A stretch of DNA of 64,000 nt from contig JAFGMO010000052.1 in NCBI GenBank assembly GCA_016927475.1, forward strand, positions 97,109-161,108, read 5' to 3'. Shown here piece by piece: positions 1-7,721 of this stretch. The position numbers and the translations under genes were made by a program. The notes below the pieces were generated by a model, which made no database searches, was not told where the DNA came from, and was given only the letters and a program-made list of their open reading frames with translations. Within the stretch, counting starts at the first letter, position 1. Each line of letters starts with the position of its first letter. Origin of the DNA: Candidatus Aminicenantota bacterium. Lineage in GTDB: Bacteria > Acidobacteriota > Aminicenantia > Aminicenantales > Aminicenantaceae.

Positions 1-901
1 TTTCGTCTTTGGATCTGATCCATCCCTCAAGAACAAAAACCCTTTCCGTTTTTCCCATCAAACGGGAGGACGAAGCTTTTTGTCTCTCATTCCAGACCAC
101 ATCATGGACCTTCATTAAACGTTCCCGATGAATGGCCAACTTTTTGCCCTCTTCTTCCAGAACAGACGCTTTCTTCTCCGCCTTCCGAATTTCCTCTTCG
201 ATTTTTAACCTGACATCCTTGACGGTATCGCCTTCCTCCGCTTTTTCTAAAATGGGATCGGTGAAATAAATATAGTGGTAATCAACCTCTCTGAGAACCT
301 GTTCCACCGCCTCTCTTTCTTTCTTCAAATAGACCAAAAAAATGTGAGTCTGCCTTTTCGTCCAATGGATGATATCCACAAAAAGAGGCATGTTTTCGGC
401 AGCTTCCTCAAAGGCGGTAAATCTCCCGGATGGAATCATGCCCACCAGCAATTCCGTCTCCTCCGTGGGACAAACAGAATGAACGGGAATATCCAGGTCT
501 TCCAAAGGTTCCAGATAAGCCTTTTCCTTCTGAAGAAATTGAATATGGGACCGGATGGTGTTTCGCTCAGATTCGTTTTTCTCAATGTCATCCAGAAGCC
601 CTATATAATCAAAGGCTAAAACTTTCTCCTGGTCGGATGGGGAAAGCCGGGGTTTCTGAGCACTCATCTTTGCCTTGAAACCTTTCTTTTCCCAGCCGCC
701 AAGATATTCCAGAGCCCTCTTTAGACGGTGTAAAAGGTGATCAAACGAAGAGACATCAGCCGAGGGAGTTTCCAAACCGGCCTCGAGATCGGCCGGACTG
801 TCCAGATGGATCAGCCCGCTCTCCTGAAGAACGGAAAGCAGCTCTTTTTCCACCCGGTTGTGAGCAATCAACTCGACTCTTCGAATATCCGCGGTGGACA
901 T
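1..901 (-). CDS. atpI: V-type ATP synthase subunit I (partial, N-terminal ~300 residues)
   Basis: This is the membrane stator/proton-channel subunit of a V/A-type ATPase (NtpI/AtpI, subunit a family, PF01496). The frame is open from the ATG at 899-901 to the window edge, so only the N-terminal cytoplasmic half is present. The translation starts MSTADIRRVELIAHN, is rich in charged coiled-coil, and reaches the family-typical motif VFVLEGWI just before the edge. The membrane half lies outside the window. The start sits 3 bases after the stop of the upstream coiled-coil subunit gene, so the two are cotranscribed. In anaerobes such enzymes can hydrolyse or make ATP with H+ or Na+; the ion cannot be told from this part. 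Confidence 0.88.
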   Translation of the reverse strand, partial: MSTADIRRVELIAHNRVEKELLSVLQESGLIHLDSPADLEAGLETPSADVSSFDHLLHRLKRALEYLGGWEKKGFKAKMSAQKPRLSPSDQEKVLAFDYIGLLDDIEKNESERNTIRSHIQFLQKEKAYLEPLEDLDIPVHSVCPTEETELLVGMIPSGRFTAFEEAAENMPLFVDIIHWTKRQTHIFLVYLKKEREAVEQVLREVDYHYIYFTDPILEKAEEGDTVKDVRLKIEEEIRKAEKKASVLEEEGKKLAIHRERLMKVHDVVWNERQKASSSRLMGKTERVFVLEGWIRSKDE

Positions 902-904
902 GGT

Positions 905-1264
905 CTAAGACAGGTCTCCTTGTATATATTTCTTTATCATTTCAGCAGCTTTTTTTTCGGCTTCGGATTTTTGGGCTTTAACACGTTCCTGCAGCATTTT
1001 GATATCCTCTTCCCCTTTTTGTCGAATTTTTCGGGCTTCATTCTGCGCTTCATGTATGATGCTGTTTCTGTTTTTTTGCGCTTCTTCCCGGGCCTTTGCC
1101 AATCGTTCATCCTTGACGGCTTTCGCCCGGTCATAGGCCTTCTGCAGAATACCCGCAGACACCTTGTCCCGGGCTTCCTTGATCCTGCGTCCGGCTTCCT
1201 CCTCAGCTTTCCGGATTTCCCGAACGGCTGAAGATGTCCGGCTTTCTTGACGACCGTTTTTCAT
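905..1264 (-). CDS. V-type ATPase subunit G/H-like coiled-coil protein
   Basis: A 119-residue, almost entirely charged protein (Lys, Glu, Arg, Ala heptads from about residue 15 to 110) with no hydrophobic core, as expected for the peripheral stalk subunit (NtpG/AhaH family, related to F-ATPase subunit b) of a V/A-type ATPase. Its stop at 905-907 is 3 bases before the start of subunit I, the usual order in bacterial V-ATPase operons. Sequence alone would fit any coiled-coil; the call rests on composition, length and position. A candidate promoter lies upstream at 1294-1323. Confidence 0.78.
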   Translation of the reverse strand: MKNGRQESRTSSAVREIRKAEEEAGRRIKEARDKVSAGILQKAYDRAKAVKDERLAKAREEAQKNRNSIIHEAQNEARKIRQKGEEDIKMLQERVKAQKSEAEKKAAEMIKKYIQGDLS

Positions 1265-1293
1265 GGAATTTTTCGCCTCTATCCTTCCTAAAA

Positions 1294-1323
1294 ATATAAC
1301 AAACTGGATGATTCACATAGCAA
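1294..1323 (-). promoter_or_regulatory. Candidate sigma70-type promoter of the V-ATPase operon
   Basis: Read on the minus strand: -35 TTGCTA (1318-1323), an 18-base spacer and -10 TTATAT (1294-1299), 30 bases upstream of the first ATG at 1264. Both boxes deviate from consensus, so this is a moderate call. Confidence 0.4.
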
Positions 1324-1385
1324 TAAAGTTATTAAAAGAAGGGTATTATATCGAATGAATCAAGCTTTTAAAAGATAAAATTTAT

Positions 1386-2237
1386 TCAAAGAAGAATCAT
1401 TGAATAGAGATAATACGCCCTCTCACTCAACCGCTTCTTCTCAGCGGCTCGGACTATAGGGCGGTAAGGAGAACGGTAGTCGAACAGCCTGTTCTTGAAT
1501 AAAAGGTGAGCGCCGGCTTTAAGCAGAAAAACAAGAAGCGAAGGATCGGGAAGATTTTCGATATGGAAGATCAATCTTTTTGCAGCATTTCCCGCCGCAC
1601 ATAGGGTATCGAATAGCTCTGTATCCTTCTCATCTTGATCAAGGGAATCACCGGACAGATGAATCCAAACTCCCTTGGACGCCAGGCCGATGAGATCTTT
1701 ATCAAATTTTCCGTGATGATAATAAACAAGTTCGCTGCAGCGCTTTTTTAGGGACTCCGCCAGCTCTTTCAGCTTTGACAAATCCCAGGCCTTCTCCCTG
1801 CTGGAAAGGTGAAGGTCGATCCCCATCCGTCTCATGTCTTTAAGATCGGAAAAGGATAGAGTGTCCTCTTTGGCTTCCGTTTCATCTTCTTTGAGTGGGC
1901 CTTTGATGAAATAAAAGACAGTCCCTCCCGATTTCTTGCACGCTTCGTTGATATAATTAAGTTTTACAAGATCTGTGCGCCGATCGCTTCCCGTATAAAA
2001 ATCCATTCCCGCTTTACCCAGCCATTCCAGATGAAAAAAGTCGAACTTACCGGTATCAATGAGTCGAAGGCGTCCGCCTCGCTTTCGGCAGATGCGAGCC
2101 GCATCCAAAAGAACGGGAAATTCAAAAAGATCGTCCCGAACCGTCAACCGCTTGTCCTTTGATGCCTGTTCGACCAGCTCAAGTGCTTTCTCTACAGAGA
2201 AAACGCCGGATTCAACCTTGCTTTCTTCTTTACTCAT
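1386..2237 (-). CDS. Conserved-looking hypothetical protein, 283 aa
   Basis: Not recognised. A soluble protein with no signal peptide or membrane segment. It starts with an acidic leader (MSKEESKVESGVFSVEKALEL) followed by alternating hydrophobic beta-like and charged helical stretches (for example RLRLID, GMDFYTGSD, GTVFYFIKG, MGIDLHLSS, ELVYYHHG, GVWIHLSGD, RLIFHIENL). This periodic pattern is suggestive of a beta/alpha (TIM-barrel-like) fold. No metal or nucleotide motif stands out, and no CxxxCxxC that would make it a radical SAM enzyme. It lies upstream of, and in the same orientation as, the V-ATPase genes, separated by 121 bases. A -10-like TATAAT lies 21 bases before its start, and its weaker -35 overlaps the edge of the repeat element at 2284. 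Confidence 0.6.
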   Translation of the reverse strand: MSKEESKVESGVFSVEKALELVEQASKDKRLTVRDDLFEFPVLLDAARICRKRGGRLRLIDTGKFDFFHLEWLGKAGMDFYTGSDRRTDLVKLNYINEACKKSGGTVFYFIKGPLKEDETEAKEDTLSFSDLKDMRRMGIDLHLSSREKAWDLSKLKELAESLKKRCSELVYYHHGKFDKDLIGLASKGVWIHLSGDSLDQDEKDTELFDTLCAAGNAAKRLIFHIENLPDPSLLVFLLKAGAHLLFKNRLFDYRSPYRPIVRAAEKKRLSERAYYLYSMILL

Positions 2238-2257
2238 TATCTCACCCGAGAAAAAAG

Positions 2258-2286
2258 ATTATATACTGGGGAGGAGATCAAAACAA
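2258..2286 (-). promoter_or_regulatory. Candidate promoter of the 283-aa protein gene
   Basis: On the minus strand: -35 TTGTTT (2281-2286), a 17-base spacer and a perfect -10 TATAAT (2258-2263). The -35 overlaps the outer direct repeat of the neighbouring repeat element (2284-2301), so the element borders or supplies part of the promoter. Confidence 0.45.
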
Positions 2287-2565
2287 GCCTGTACTATTCA
2301 TAAAAAATGCCGACATCTTATATTTCCTTTTTGTTTTGAGGTCGCTGAAAAATTTGTTTCATATATTGCAAGAAAATTGTGCTTTTGAATGATAGAGAAA
2401 TTAAAAACTTAGTATCGGCATTTTTTACCTTCCGGGCGAGCCGATCTTACCGCATCTGCTTTGTTGCGATGGACTCGCGGTGCGGAGCACAGCTTCGTCC
2501 ATCGGCGCCTCCCATCTGCGGCAAGCTTGACTCGTGAATAGCACAGGCAAGCCTGTACTATTCAT
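2284..2565 (-). repeat. Structured intergenic repeat, copy 1
   Basis: Described on the plus strand. The element is bounded by two perfect 18-bp direct repeats CAAGCCTGTACTATTCAT (2284-2301 and 2548-2565). Inside are: a 12-bp inverted repeat (2302-2313 AAAAAATGCCGA with 2415-2426) enclosing about 100 bp of AT-rich DNA; a nested hairpin with outer arms 2446-2454/2517-2525 and inner arms CGATGGAC (2467-2474)/GTCCATCG (2497-2504) capped by GTGC..GCAC; and a terminal hairpin 2535-2548/2551-2564. The same architecture recurs at 37076-37285 (opposite orientation) and, cut by the window end, at 63911-64000. It fills most of the 397-base gap between the 283-aa gene and queC. No plausible ORF lies inside. 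Confidence 0.85.
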
Positions 2566-2634
2566 GAGTCATCATGGAGGCGAGTTGAAAAAGCGGCATA
2601 TATCATTTATCATCGGGCTGGGATCAAACACAAC

Positions 2635-3330
2635 ATGAAAAGCTGCATCGTTTTATTCTCGGGAGGGATCGATTCCACAACAGCTCTTTACTGGGCCATA
2701 AACCAAGCGGAAAAGGTTTTCCCTTTGACCTTTGATTACGGCCAGCGGCACCGTATCGAAATCGAGATGTCCGGACGGCAACTCAAGCGCTTGAACTTGC
2801 CTCAAAAGCTGATAAAGGTTGATCTCTCCCAGATCGGCGGTTCCTCCCTCACAGACGAAAAAATTCCCGTGCCAGAATACACGACCCTTTCGGAAATAGG
2901 CCGCGGACTTCCGTCCACATATGTCCCTTTTCGAAACGGCATTTTTTTTGCCCTCGCCGCAGGCTGGGCCGAAAGAATGAATATCCATCACCTTGTCTGC
3001 GGATTCAACGTCATCGATTCCCCGGAATATCCGGATACCAGAAAATCCTTTGTCGAAGCCATGGAAGAGGCGGTCAACCAGGGTACCCACATTAAGCGCA
3101 AAGGACGGAGGTTGAAAATCCACGCCCCCTTTGTCGACAAAAAAAAGTCGGAGATTATCCGGATAGGACTTTCTCTCAGGGCGGATTACTCCTATTCGGT
3201 TTCATGCTACAGGGGACAGGAAATCCCCTGTGGAACATGCTCGTCCTGTCTTCTCCGGGAAAAGGCCTGGGCTGAAGCCGGAGAAGAAGACCATCTTTTA
3301 CGACGATTACACAAGGAGGGGCGCTTATGA
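2635..3330 (+). CDS. queC: 7-cyano-7-deazaguanine synthase QueC
   Basis: Converts 7-carboxy-7-deazaguanine to preQ0 using ATP and ammonia, in the pathway to the tRNA nucleoside queuosine. The 231-residue protein has the N-type ATP pyrophosphatase loop SGGIDS at residues 9-14 and the C-terminal zinc site C191, C199, C202, C205 (spacing CX7CX2CX2C), both family hallmarks; the length is normal. It is first in queC-queD-queE, and its stop overlaps the queD start by four bases (ATGA at 3327-3330). The pathway's last enzyme before tRNA insertion, queF, is 6 kb away on the opposite strand. Confidence 0.96.
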   Translation: MKSCIVLFSGGIDSTTALYWAINQAEKVFPLTFDYGQRHRIEIEMSGRQLKRLNLPQKLIKVDLSQIGGSSLTDEKIPVPEYTTLSEIGRGLPSTYVPFRNGIFFALAAGWAERMNIHHLVCGFNVIDSPEYPDTRKSFVEAMEEAVNQGTHIKRKGRRLKIHAPFVDKKKSEIIRIGLSLRADYSYSVSCYRGQEIPCGTCSSCLLREKAWAEAGEEDHLLRRLHKEGRL

Positions 3331-3674
3331 CTTGGATTCTGAAAGTTAAGGACCGCTTTCAGGCGGCTCATTTTCTCAGGGAATATAAAGGAAAATGTGA
3401 AAAAATTCATGGACACACCTTTCAGGTTGAAGTCCAGGTAGCAGTAAGGGAGCTTGGAACGACGGGCATCGGGATTGATTTCAGCGATATCAAAAAAAAG
3501 CTATCTGAAATCCTTCCCGATCACACTCTGCTGAATGATATTTATACCTTCAATCCTTCGGCGGAAAACCTTGCCCGGCAGTTTTTTTACGACCTCAAAA
3601 AATTTTTTCCGGTCCTTGAGGTTACCGTCTGGGAATCCGAAGATGCCTCAGCCACCTACACTGAAAACAGCTGA
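3327..3674 (+). CDS. queD: 6-carboxy-5,6,7,8-tetrahydropterin synthase QueD
   Basis: Makes 6-carboxytetrahydropterin from dihydroneopterin triphosphate, the step before QueE. The 115-residue protein carries zinc-binding His15, His28 and His30 (AAHF and HGHTF) and the catalytic Cys24 of the 6-pyruvoyl-tetrahydropterin synthase superfamily. A C-terminal VTVWES motif supplies the pterin-binding glutamate. Translationally coupled to queC by an ATGA overlap, and its 3' end overlaps queE by 32 bases. Confidence 0.95.
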   Translation: MTWILKVKDRFQAAHFLREYKGKCEKIHGHTFQVEVQVAVRELGTTGIGIDFSDIKKKLSEILPDHTLLNDIYTFNPSAENLARQFFYDLKKFFPVLEVTVWESEDASATYTENS

Positions 3675-4272
3675 AATTTTTGCTTCCATTCAGGGAGAAG
3701 GACTCCGTTTGGGCGAAGCCACGCTTTTTATCCGGCTTTCCGGCTGCAACCTTGACTGCTCCTTTTGCGACACCCGCTTCGCTCTGAAAGGAGGCGTGAC
3801 CCAAACTACGACGGAGATTCTCGAAAAAACTCTTTATCTTTGCCGGAGTTTTCCGGCTGAATGGGTCTGCATTACCGGAGGAGAGCCTCTTTGTCAGGAC
3901 ATTTCGAATCTGGTAAAAACCTTGAAAGACCGGGGATTAAAAATCCAGGTGGAAACCAACGGCACCCTTTACAGGACGCTTGCTGTTGACTGGTACACGG
4001 TTTCTCCCAAACCTCCTGAATATTTTTTCAAACCCGAATACGTAGAACAAGCCCGGGAAATAAAATTCGTCGTTTCAAGCGAGCTTGAATTTTCTGTTTT
4101 GAAAAAAGCACGAGCGGATTTCCCTCTTAAAACTCCCATTTTCCTTCAACCCCAATCCAATCTCAAATGGAGCCGGGACAAAGCATGGACCCTTTACAAA
4201 CAAGGAATGAAAGAAGGACTGAAAAATCTTCGTCTTGGATGTCAGCTCCATAAAATTTACGGCATCCGCTGA
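3643..4272 (+). CDS. queE: 7-carboxy-7-deazaguanine synthase QueE (radical SAM)
   Basis: A radical SAM enzyme that contracts 6-carboxytetrahydropterin to 7-carboxy-7-deazaguanine. From the start at 3643 (MPQPPTLKTAEIFASIQGEG) the [4Fe-4S]-binding CX3CX2C is C35, C39, C42 (GCNLDCSFCDT), followed by the SAM-binding ITGGEPL and the VETNGT motif, all typical. The frame is open upstream to 3535, but that extension is read-through of queD in another frame and has no family similarity, so the internal ATG at 3643 is chosen. The 209-residue length fits the family. Confidence 0.94.
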   Translation: MPQPPTLKTAEIFASIQGEGLRLGEATLFIRLSGCNLDCSFCDTRFALKGGVTQTTTEILEKTLYLCRSFPAEWVCITGGEPLCQDISNLVKTLKDRGLKIQVETNGTLYRTLAVDWYTVSPKPPEYFFKPEYVEQAREIKFVVSSELEFSVLKKARADFPLKTPIFLQPQSNLKWSRDKAWTLYKQGMKEGLKNLRLGCQLHKIYGIR

Positions 4273-4343
4273 CATCCGGTATCTATATATTGAAATAGAC
4301 GAATAAAATAAAAATAGATACAATGAACGCTCAGTGAGGTAAA

Positions 4344-4856
4344 ATGAACCAATCGAGGGGATTCACCGTGGGGCATATGCTTCTGACGATCGTCCTTTTC
4401 TTCGTCCTGGTCCTTGTGGGCGCTCCCCTTTATACAAAAGCCAAAGAGCGGGCAACCCAGATCTCAACCATGTCCGACATGAGGATGTGGGGCAGGGCCC
4501 TTTCCTCATACATCGAGGATAAGGGAAAAGCCCCCACCAATCCCCGGGGAGCACTGAAATATAAAAAACCCATCATCACGGAACTCTCCCCCTATCTTGA
4601 AGCCATCCGCATTCTCGATTGGTGGGGCCACACTTTTTGGATATGGACGGGTGCGGGAAACACGGCATACGGGATTACCACCCAAAAGGAAAAAGATTTT
4701 TTGCTCGTGTCAACGGGAAAAGCGGGGTTAAGGGAAGGCTGGAAATACGACCCCCAAAAACCCGAGGCGGGTTTTTTCAAGGTCTCCGACATCATCGATT
4801 TTGAGAACGATCTCATCATGTGGAACAATACGTTTATTCGATGCCCCAAAAAATAG
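4344..4856 (+). CDS. Pseudopilin-like protein with altered signal motif
   Basis: A 170-residue protein with a type IV pilin-like N-terminus: a short basic leader ending in Gly (MNQSRG), then a hydrophobic helix (about residues 12-28), a charged amphipathic stretch and a soluble C-terminal domain rich in Trp and Gly ([14 protein letters not shown]), like type II secretion G-type pseudopilins. The expected cleavage would be between G6 and F7. The usual Glu at position +5 of the mature protein is His here, and the normal LIEL sequence is GHML, so recognition by prepilin peptidase is uncertain. The downstream glycosyltransferase gene overlaps its 3' end. It may be a minor pilin or a membrane-anchored relative. 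Confidence 0.6.
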   Translation: MNQSRGFTVGHMLLTIVLFFVLVLVGAPLYTKAKERATQISTMSDMRMWGRALSSYIEDKGKAPTNPRGALKYKKPIITELSPYLEAIRILDWWGHTFWIWTGAGNTAYGITTQKEKDFLLVSTGKAGLREGWKYDPQKPEAGFFKVSDIIDFENDLIMWNNTFIRCPKK

Positions 4857-6406
4857 ACGGATATTCCTTATCCCGGACATCTCTATGGCTTGGTATGGCT
4901 TTCACTCTGCTTATTCTCCACCAAGCCGTCTTTATCACCTGGACCAGCGATGACGCTTATATTTCTTTCAGGTATGCCGAACATCTCAGTTCGGGACAGG
5001 GTTTGACCTTTAACTCCGGAGAAAAGGTGGAGGGGTACTCCAACTTCCTTTGGGTCTGTCTTCTTGCCGGCTTTAAAATCATTGGTCTTTCTCCGCTTTT
5101 GATGTCCAAACTTCTTTCTTTCCTTTTTTCCGTATTTCTTTTGGTCATTGTTTTCCGAACGGTCCGGCTATTCAAAGGAAGCCCGCCGGCGGCCGCCACG
5201 GCTGCAGCCGTTTTGGCCTGTTCCACAAGCCTGGCCTATTACGGCATGTCCGGATTGGAAACTGTCTTTTACACTCTCCTTCTAACGCTCTCACTGTATC
5301 TCAGCCAAAAATGCCTGATGAATTTCTCTTTGAAAACATATGTATTTCTTTTCACAGCCCTTATTATGGCGGCTTTTACACGGCCTGAAGGAATTCTTTT
5401 CCCGGCCGTCGCGGTGGTCTATTTTTTTGCAAGGCGTATTCTTGAAAAGGAAGGCTCTTCATTTTCAATAATCATTGGAGTCCCTCTGGCAGGATTTTTG
5501 TTATATGGGGGATTTTTGGCTTTGCGCTTGCTTTATTTCGGCAAATTGTTTCCCAACACGTTTTACGCTAAGCCGGCGGGCACATTCGTTTCTTACGCAG
5601 GGAACGCTTTCCTGGATAATGTTATCAGCGGTTTGTTGTCTGGGTCGTTTTTTCTGTTTGCCTTTTTCTTCCTGGTCCTTAAAAAAAAGGCCGTTGTTCC
5701 CTGTATTTTCCCTCTTCTTCTGTGCGCCGGACAGGTCCTTTTTTTGTCCTACGCCGGAGACTGGATGGCTTTCGGCCGTTTTTTGCTGCCCATTCTCCCC
5801 ATCACCCTGATTATGACTTTCATCCTGGCATCGGGCAGTGTGAAGGGCCCCTTCGACCATAAAGGCCGTTCCTCCCGATTGATTGCTTACCTGGTCGTTT
5901 TTTTTCTCTTTGCCGGGATCAACATTTTCCAGACTGCAGGGGCCGTGCGAAGCCGTGATGTTTATCCTTATCTGGTTATGAAATCCACACGTCTTCGTGA
6001 TCTTGGAATGTACCTCAGAAACCATTATCCGAAAAACACACTTTTGGCCCTCAGGCGTCAAGGTGCCGTACCTTACTATTCCCAAATGCAGACGGCTGAT
6101 ATTCTTGGCCTGACCGATGCCGGGGCCGCTCAAATCATTTACAGGGAAAAAGACATCATTCAACGCAACAAAGCCCTGGCCGATTACATCCTGGGGCGAA
6201 AACCCGGCCTCATCCTGCTCTTTTCATCGAGCCGTCTTCATACGGGTCAAGTTCTTGACAAAAAGAGACCTTCGGATAGACTATACCACATCGAATTTAT
6301 CATTTACCAAAAAGCCTTATTAGAAGGTTACCAAAATGTGCAATCCATTCCGCTGGGGAAAACGGAAAAAGCACATTTCCTCAGACGGAAAAGAAGGTTG
6401 CCTTGA
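4820..6406 (+). CDS. GT-C fold membrane glycosyltransferase (AftB/PMT-like)
   Basis: A 528-residue integral membrane protein with roughly ten hydrophobic helices and a soluble C-terminal tail. Near the N-terminus it has [15 protein letters not shown] and [12 protein letters not shown]; the acidic DD in the first external loop and the EGYSNFLW motif are characteristic of lipid-phosphosugar-dependent GT-C enzymes related to mycobacterial arabinofuranosyl-/mannosyltransferases. It probably transfers a sugar from a polyprenyl carrier outside the inner membrane; the substrate is unknown. The start at 4820 overlaps the pseudopilin gene by 37 bases; an alternative ATG is at 4841. The downstream glycosyltransferase follows after 16 bases. 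Confidence 0.8.
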   Translation: MEQYVYSMPQKIDGYSLSRTSLWLGMAFTLLILHQAVFITWTSDDAYISFRYAEHLSSGQGLTFNSGEKVEGYSNFLWVCLLAGFKIIGLSPLLMSKLLSFLFSVFLLVIVFRTVRLFKGSPPAAATAAAVLACSTSLAYYGMSGLETVFYTLLLTLSLYLSQKCLMNFSLKTYVFLFTALIMAAFTRPEGILFPAVAVVYFFARRILEKEGSSFSIIIGVPLAGFLLYGGFLALRLLYFGKLFPNTFYAKPAGTFVSYAGNAFLDNVISGLLSGSFFLFAFFFLVLKKKAVVPCIFPLLLCAGQVLFLSYAGDWMAFGRFLLPILPITLIMTFILASGSVKGPFDHKGRSSRLIAYLVVFFLFAGINIFQTAGAVRSRDVYPYLVMKSTRLRDLGMYLRNHYPKNTLLALRRQGAVPYYSQMQTADILGLTDAGAAQIIYREKDIIQRNKALADYILGRKPGLILLFSSSRLHTGQVLDKKRPSDRLYHIEFIIYQKALLEGYQNVQSIPLGKTEKAHFLRRKRRLP

Positions 6407-6422
6407 ATCATTCGGAAGGACA

Positions 6423-7721
6423 ATGGATAAAGAAGGCCTGAAAAATTTTTTATCAAAAAAAGTCACCAAAAAAGATATTCACGGAGCGCTAGAATACATT
6501 TTTGAAAGTTCTCTCTTCAAAAAGAAAATATTTCTCGGCATTATCATCTTTTTTTCCATTGCGCACTTTGTGGTTCGTAACTACGAACATTTTTCCTTCT
6601 GGGATATCGACGCCCCTTCCTTTTATACGGCGGCCGAGGGCGTCTTGCGCGATATCAACATCTATGACCACAACGCATTTCAAGACCTGGCGAATGAGCT
6701 TTTCGGAAGGAGCCAGACTGTCTATCCATATTTGTACTGGCCGGTCCTGGCCCAATTTTTCACTCCCTTCACCCTTCTGGATTACAAAAGTTATTTCGAT
6801 GTCCTTTTGGTGATCAACTTTCTATTGTCTTTTTGCTGTTTTTTCCTCATTTACAAACTTCTCGAACTTCAAAAAAACCAGAATAACATAACGTTAATGT
6901 TTCTTTTTATCGCCTTCAGCTGGAATAGACCCCTCATTGACACTTTCCAACTCGGCCAAATCAATATTTTGGTCCTCACTTTGATTTTATTAGCGCTTTG
7001 GCTTCTAAAAAAAGACAAGGAATTTTTATCTTCATTTTTTCTCTGTCTGGCCGTTTATTTTAAGATATACCCGGTTCTTTTTCTTTTCCTCTTTATGCTC
7101 CAGAAACGTTACCGTTATGTGATTTATACGGCCGTCAACGGCGTCCTGGTTTTTTTGTTATCCGTTTCCATTTTTTCTTTCAAACCCTGGGAATCTTTCA
7201 TCCGCATGGGACTCAACAATTTTCTTTTCGGGAAAAAATCGGAATTTTTTTTCGACTTCAACGCCCAGTGGGGTAATGTGTCTGTAAACGGATTCCTCTC
7301 CCAGCTTTTTATCCAACTCGGTCTCCCAAGATCTTTAGTCATGCCTGTTTTTCTGATCCTGATCGGTCTGACGATCTTAATATTTAGAAAAAAAATAGTA
7401 CAAATCATACGGTGCCGGGATATAAATTTCGGGGCATCCGTAGTTATTATTTTATCCCTGGTTTTGTCCACTATTTCGTGGAGTCATCATTACGTCATCA
7501 TGATCTATCCTCTGGCGTTTTTTCTCAACCGCATATCGACTGAAAAACGCTATGCCTATCTTCCTTTGTTTATCCTGCTTGCTTTACCCATCCTGAAACA
7601 TCCCTGGGCGGGAGGATTTCCTTTCTTCCAAATCATCATGTTATCCGCTGTCTTGATTCTTTTTCTTATGATAAAATTCCAATTAGGAAGCAAAGAAAAC
7701 AAACATTTAAGCTCAGCATGA
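6423..7721 (+). CDS. DUF2029/GT87-type membrane glycosyltransferase
   Basis: About 432 residues with 9-11 transmembrane helices. An early periplasmic loop holds WDIDAPSFYTAAEGVLRDINIYD and YPYLYWPVLAQFFTPF, and a later part has GQINILVLTLILLALWLLKK and KIYPVLF. This arrangement (Asp near the first loop, Y-P-P region, GQ-N motif) matches the GT87/DUF2029 family of polyprenyl-phosphomannose-dependent transferases such as PimE. The start at 6423 is preceded by a GGAAGGA ribosome site; the open frame extends to 6336 without one. The gene overlaps the next one by four bases (ATGA at 7718-7721), so coupled translation is likely. Confidence 0.78.
   Translation: MDKEGLKNFLSKKVTKKDIHGALEYIFESSLFKKKIFLGIIIFFSIAHFVVRNYEHFSFWDIDAPSFYTAAEGVLRDINIYDHNAFQDLANELFGRSQTVYPYLYWPVLAQFFTPFTLLDYKSYFDVLLVINFLLSFCCFFLIYKLLELQKNQNNITLMFLFIAFSWNRPLIDTFQLGQINILVLTLILLALWLLKKDKEFLSSFFLCLAVYFKIYPVLFLFLFMLQKRYRYVIYTAVNGVLVFLLSVSIFSFKPWESFIRMGLNNFLFGKKSEFFFDFNAQWGNVSVNGFLSQLFIQLGLPRSLVMPVFLILIGLTILIFRKKIVQIIRCRDINFGASVVIILSLVLSTISWSHHYVIMIYPLAFFLNRISTEKRYAYLPLFILLALPILKHPWAGGFPFFQIIMLSAVLILFLMIKFQLGSKENKHLSSA

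Noticed and set aside
2635..2660. preQ1 riboswitch before queC
   Set aside because: No compact H-type pseudoknot-like stem or A-rich tail was found between the repeat and the queC start.
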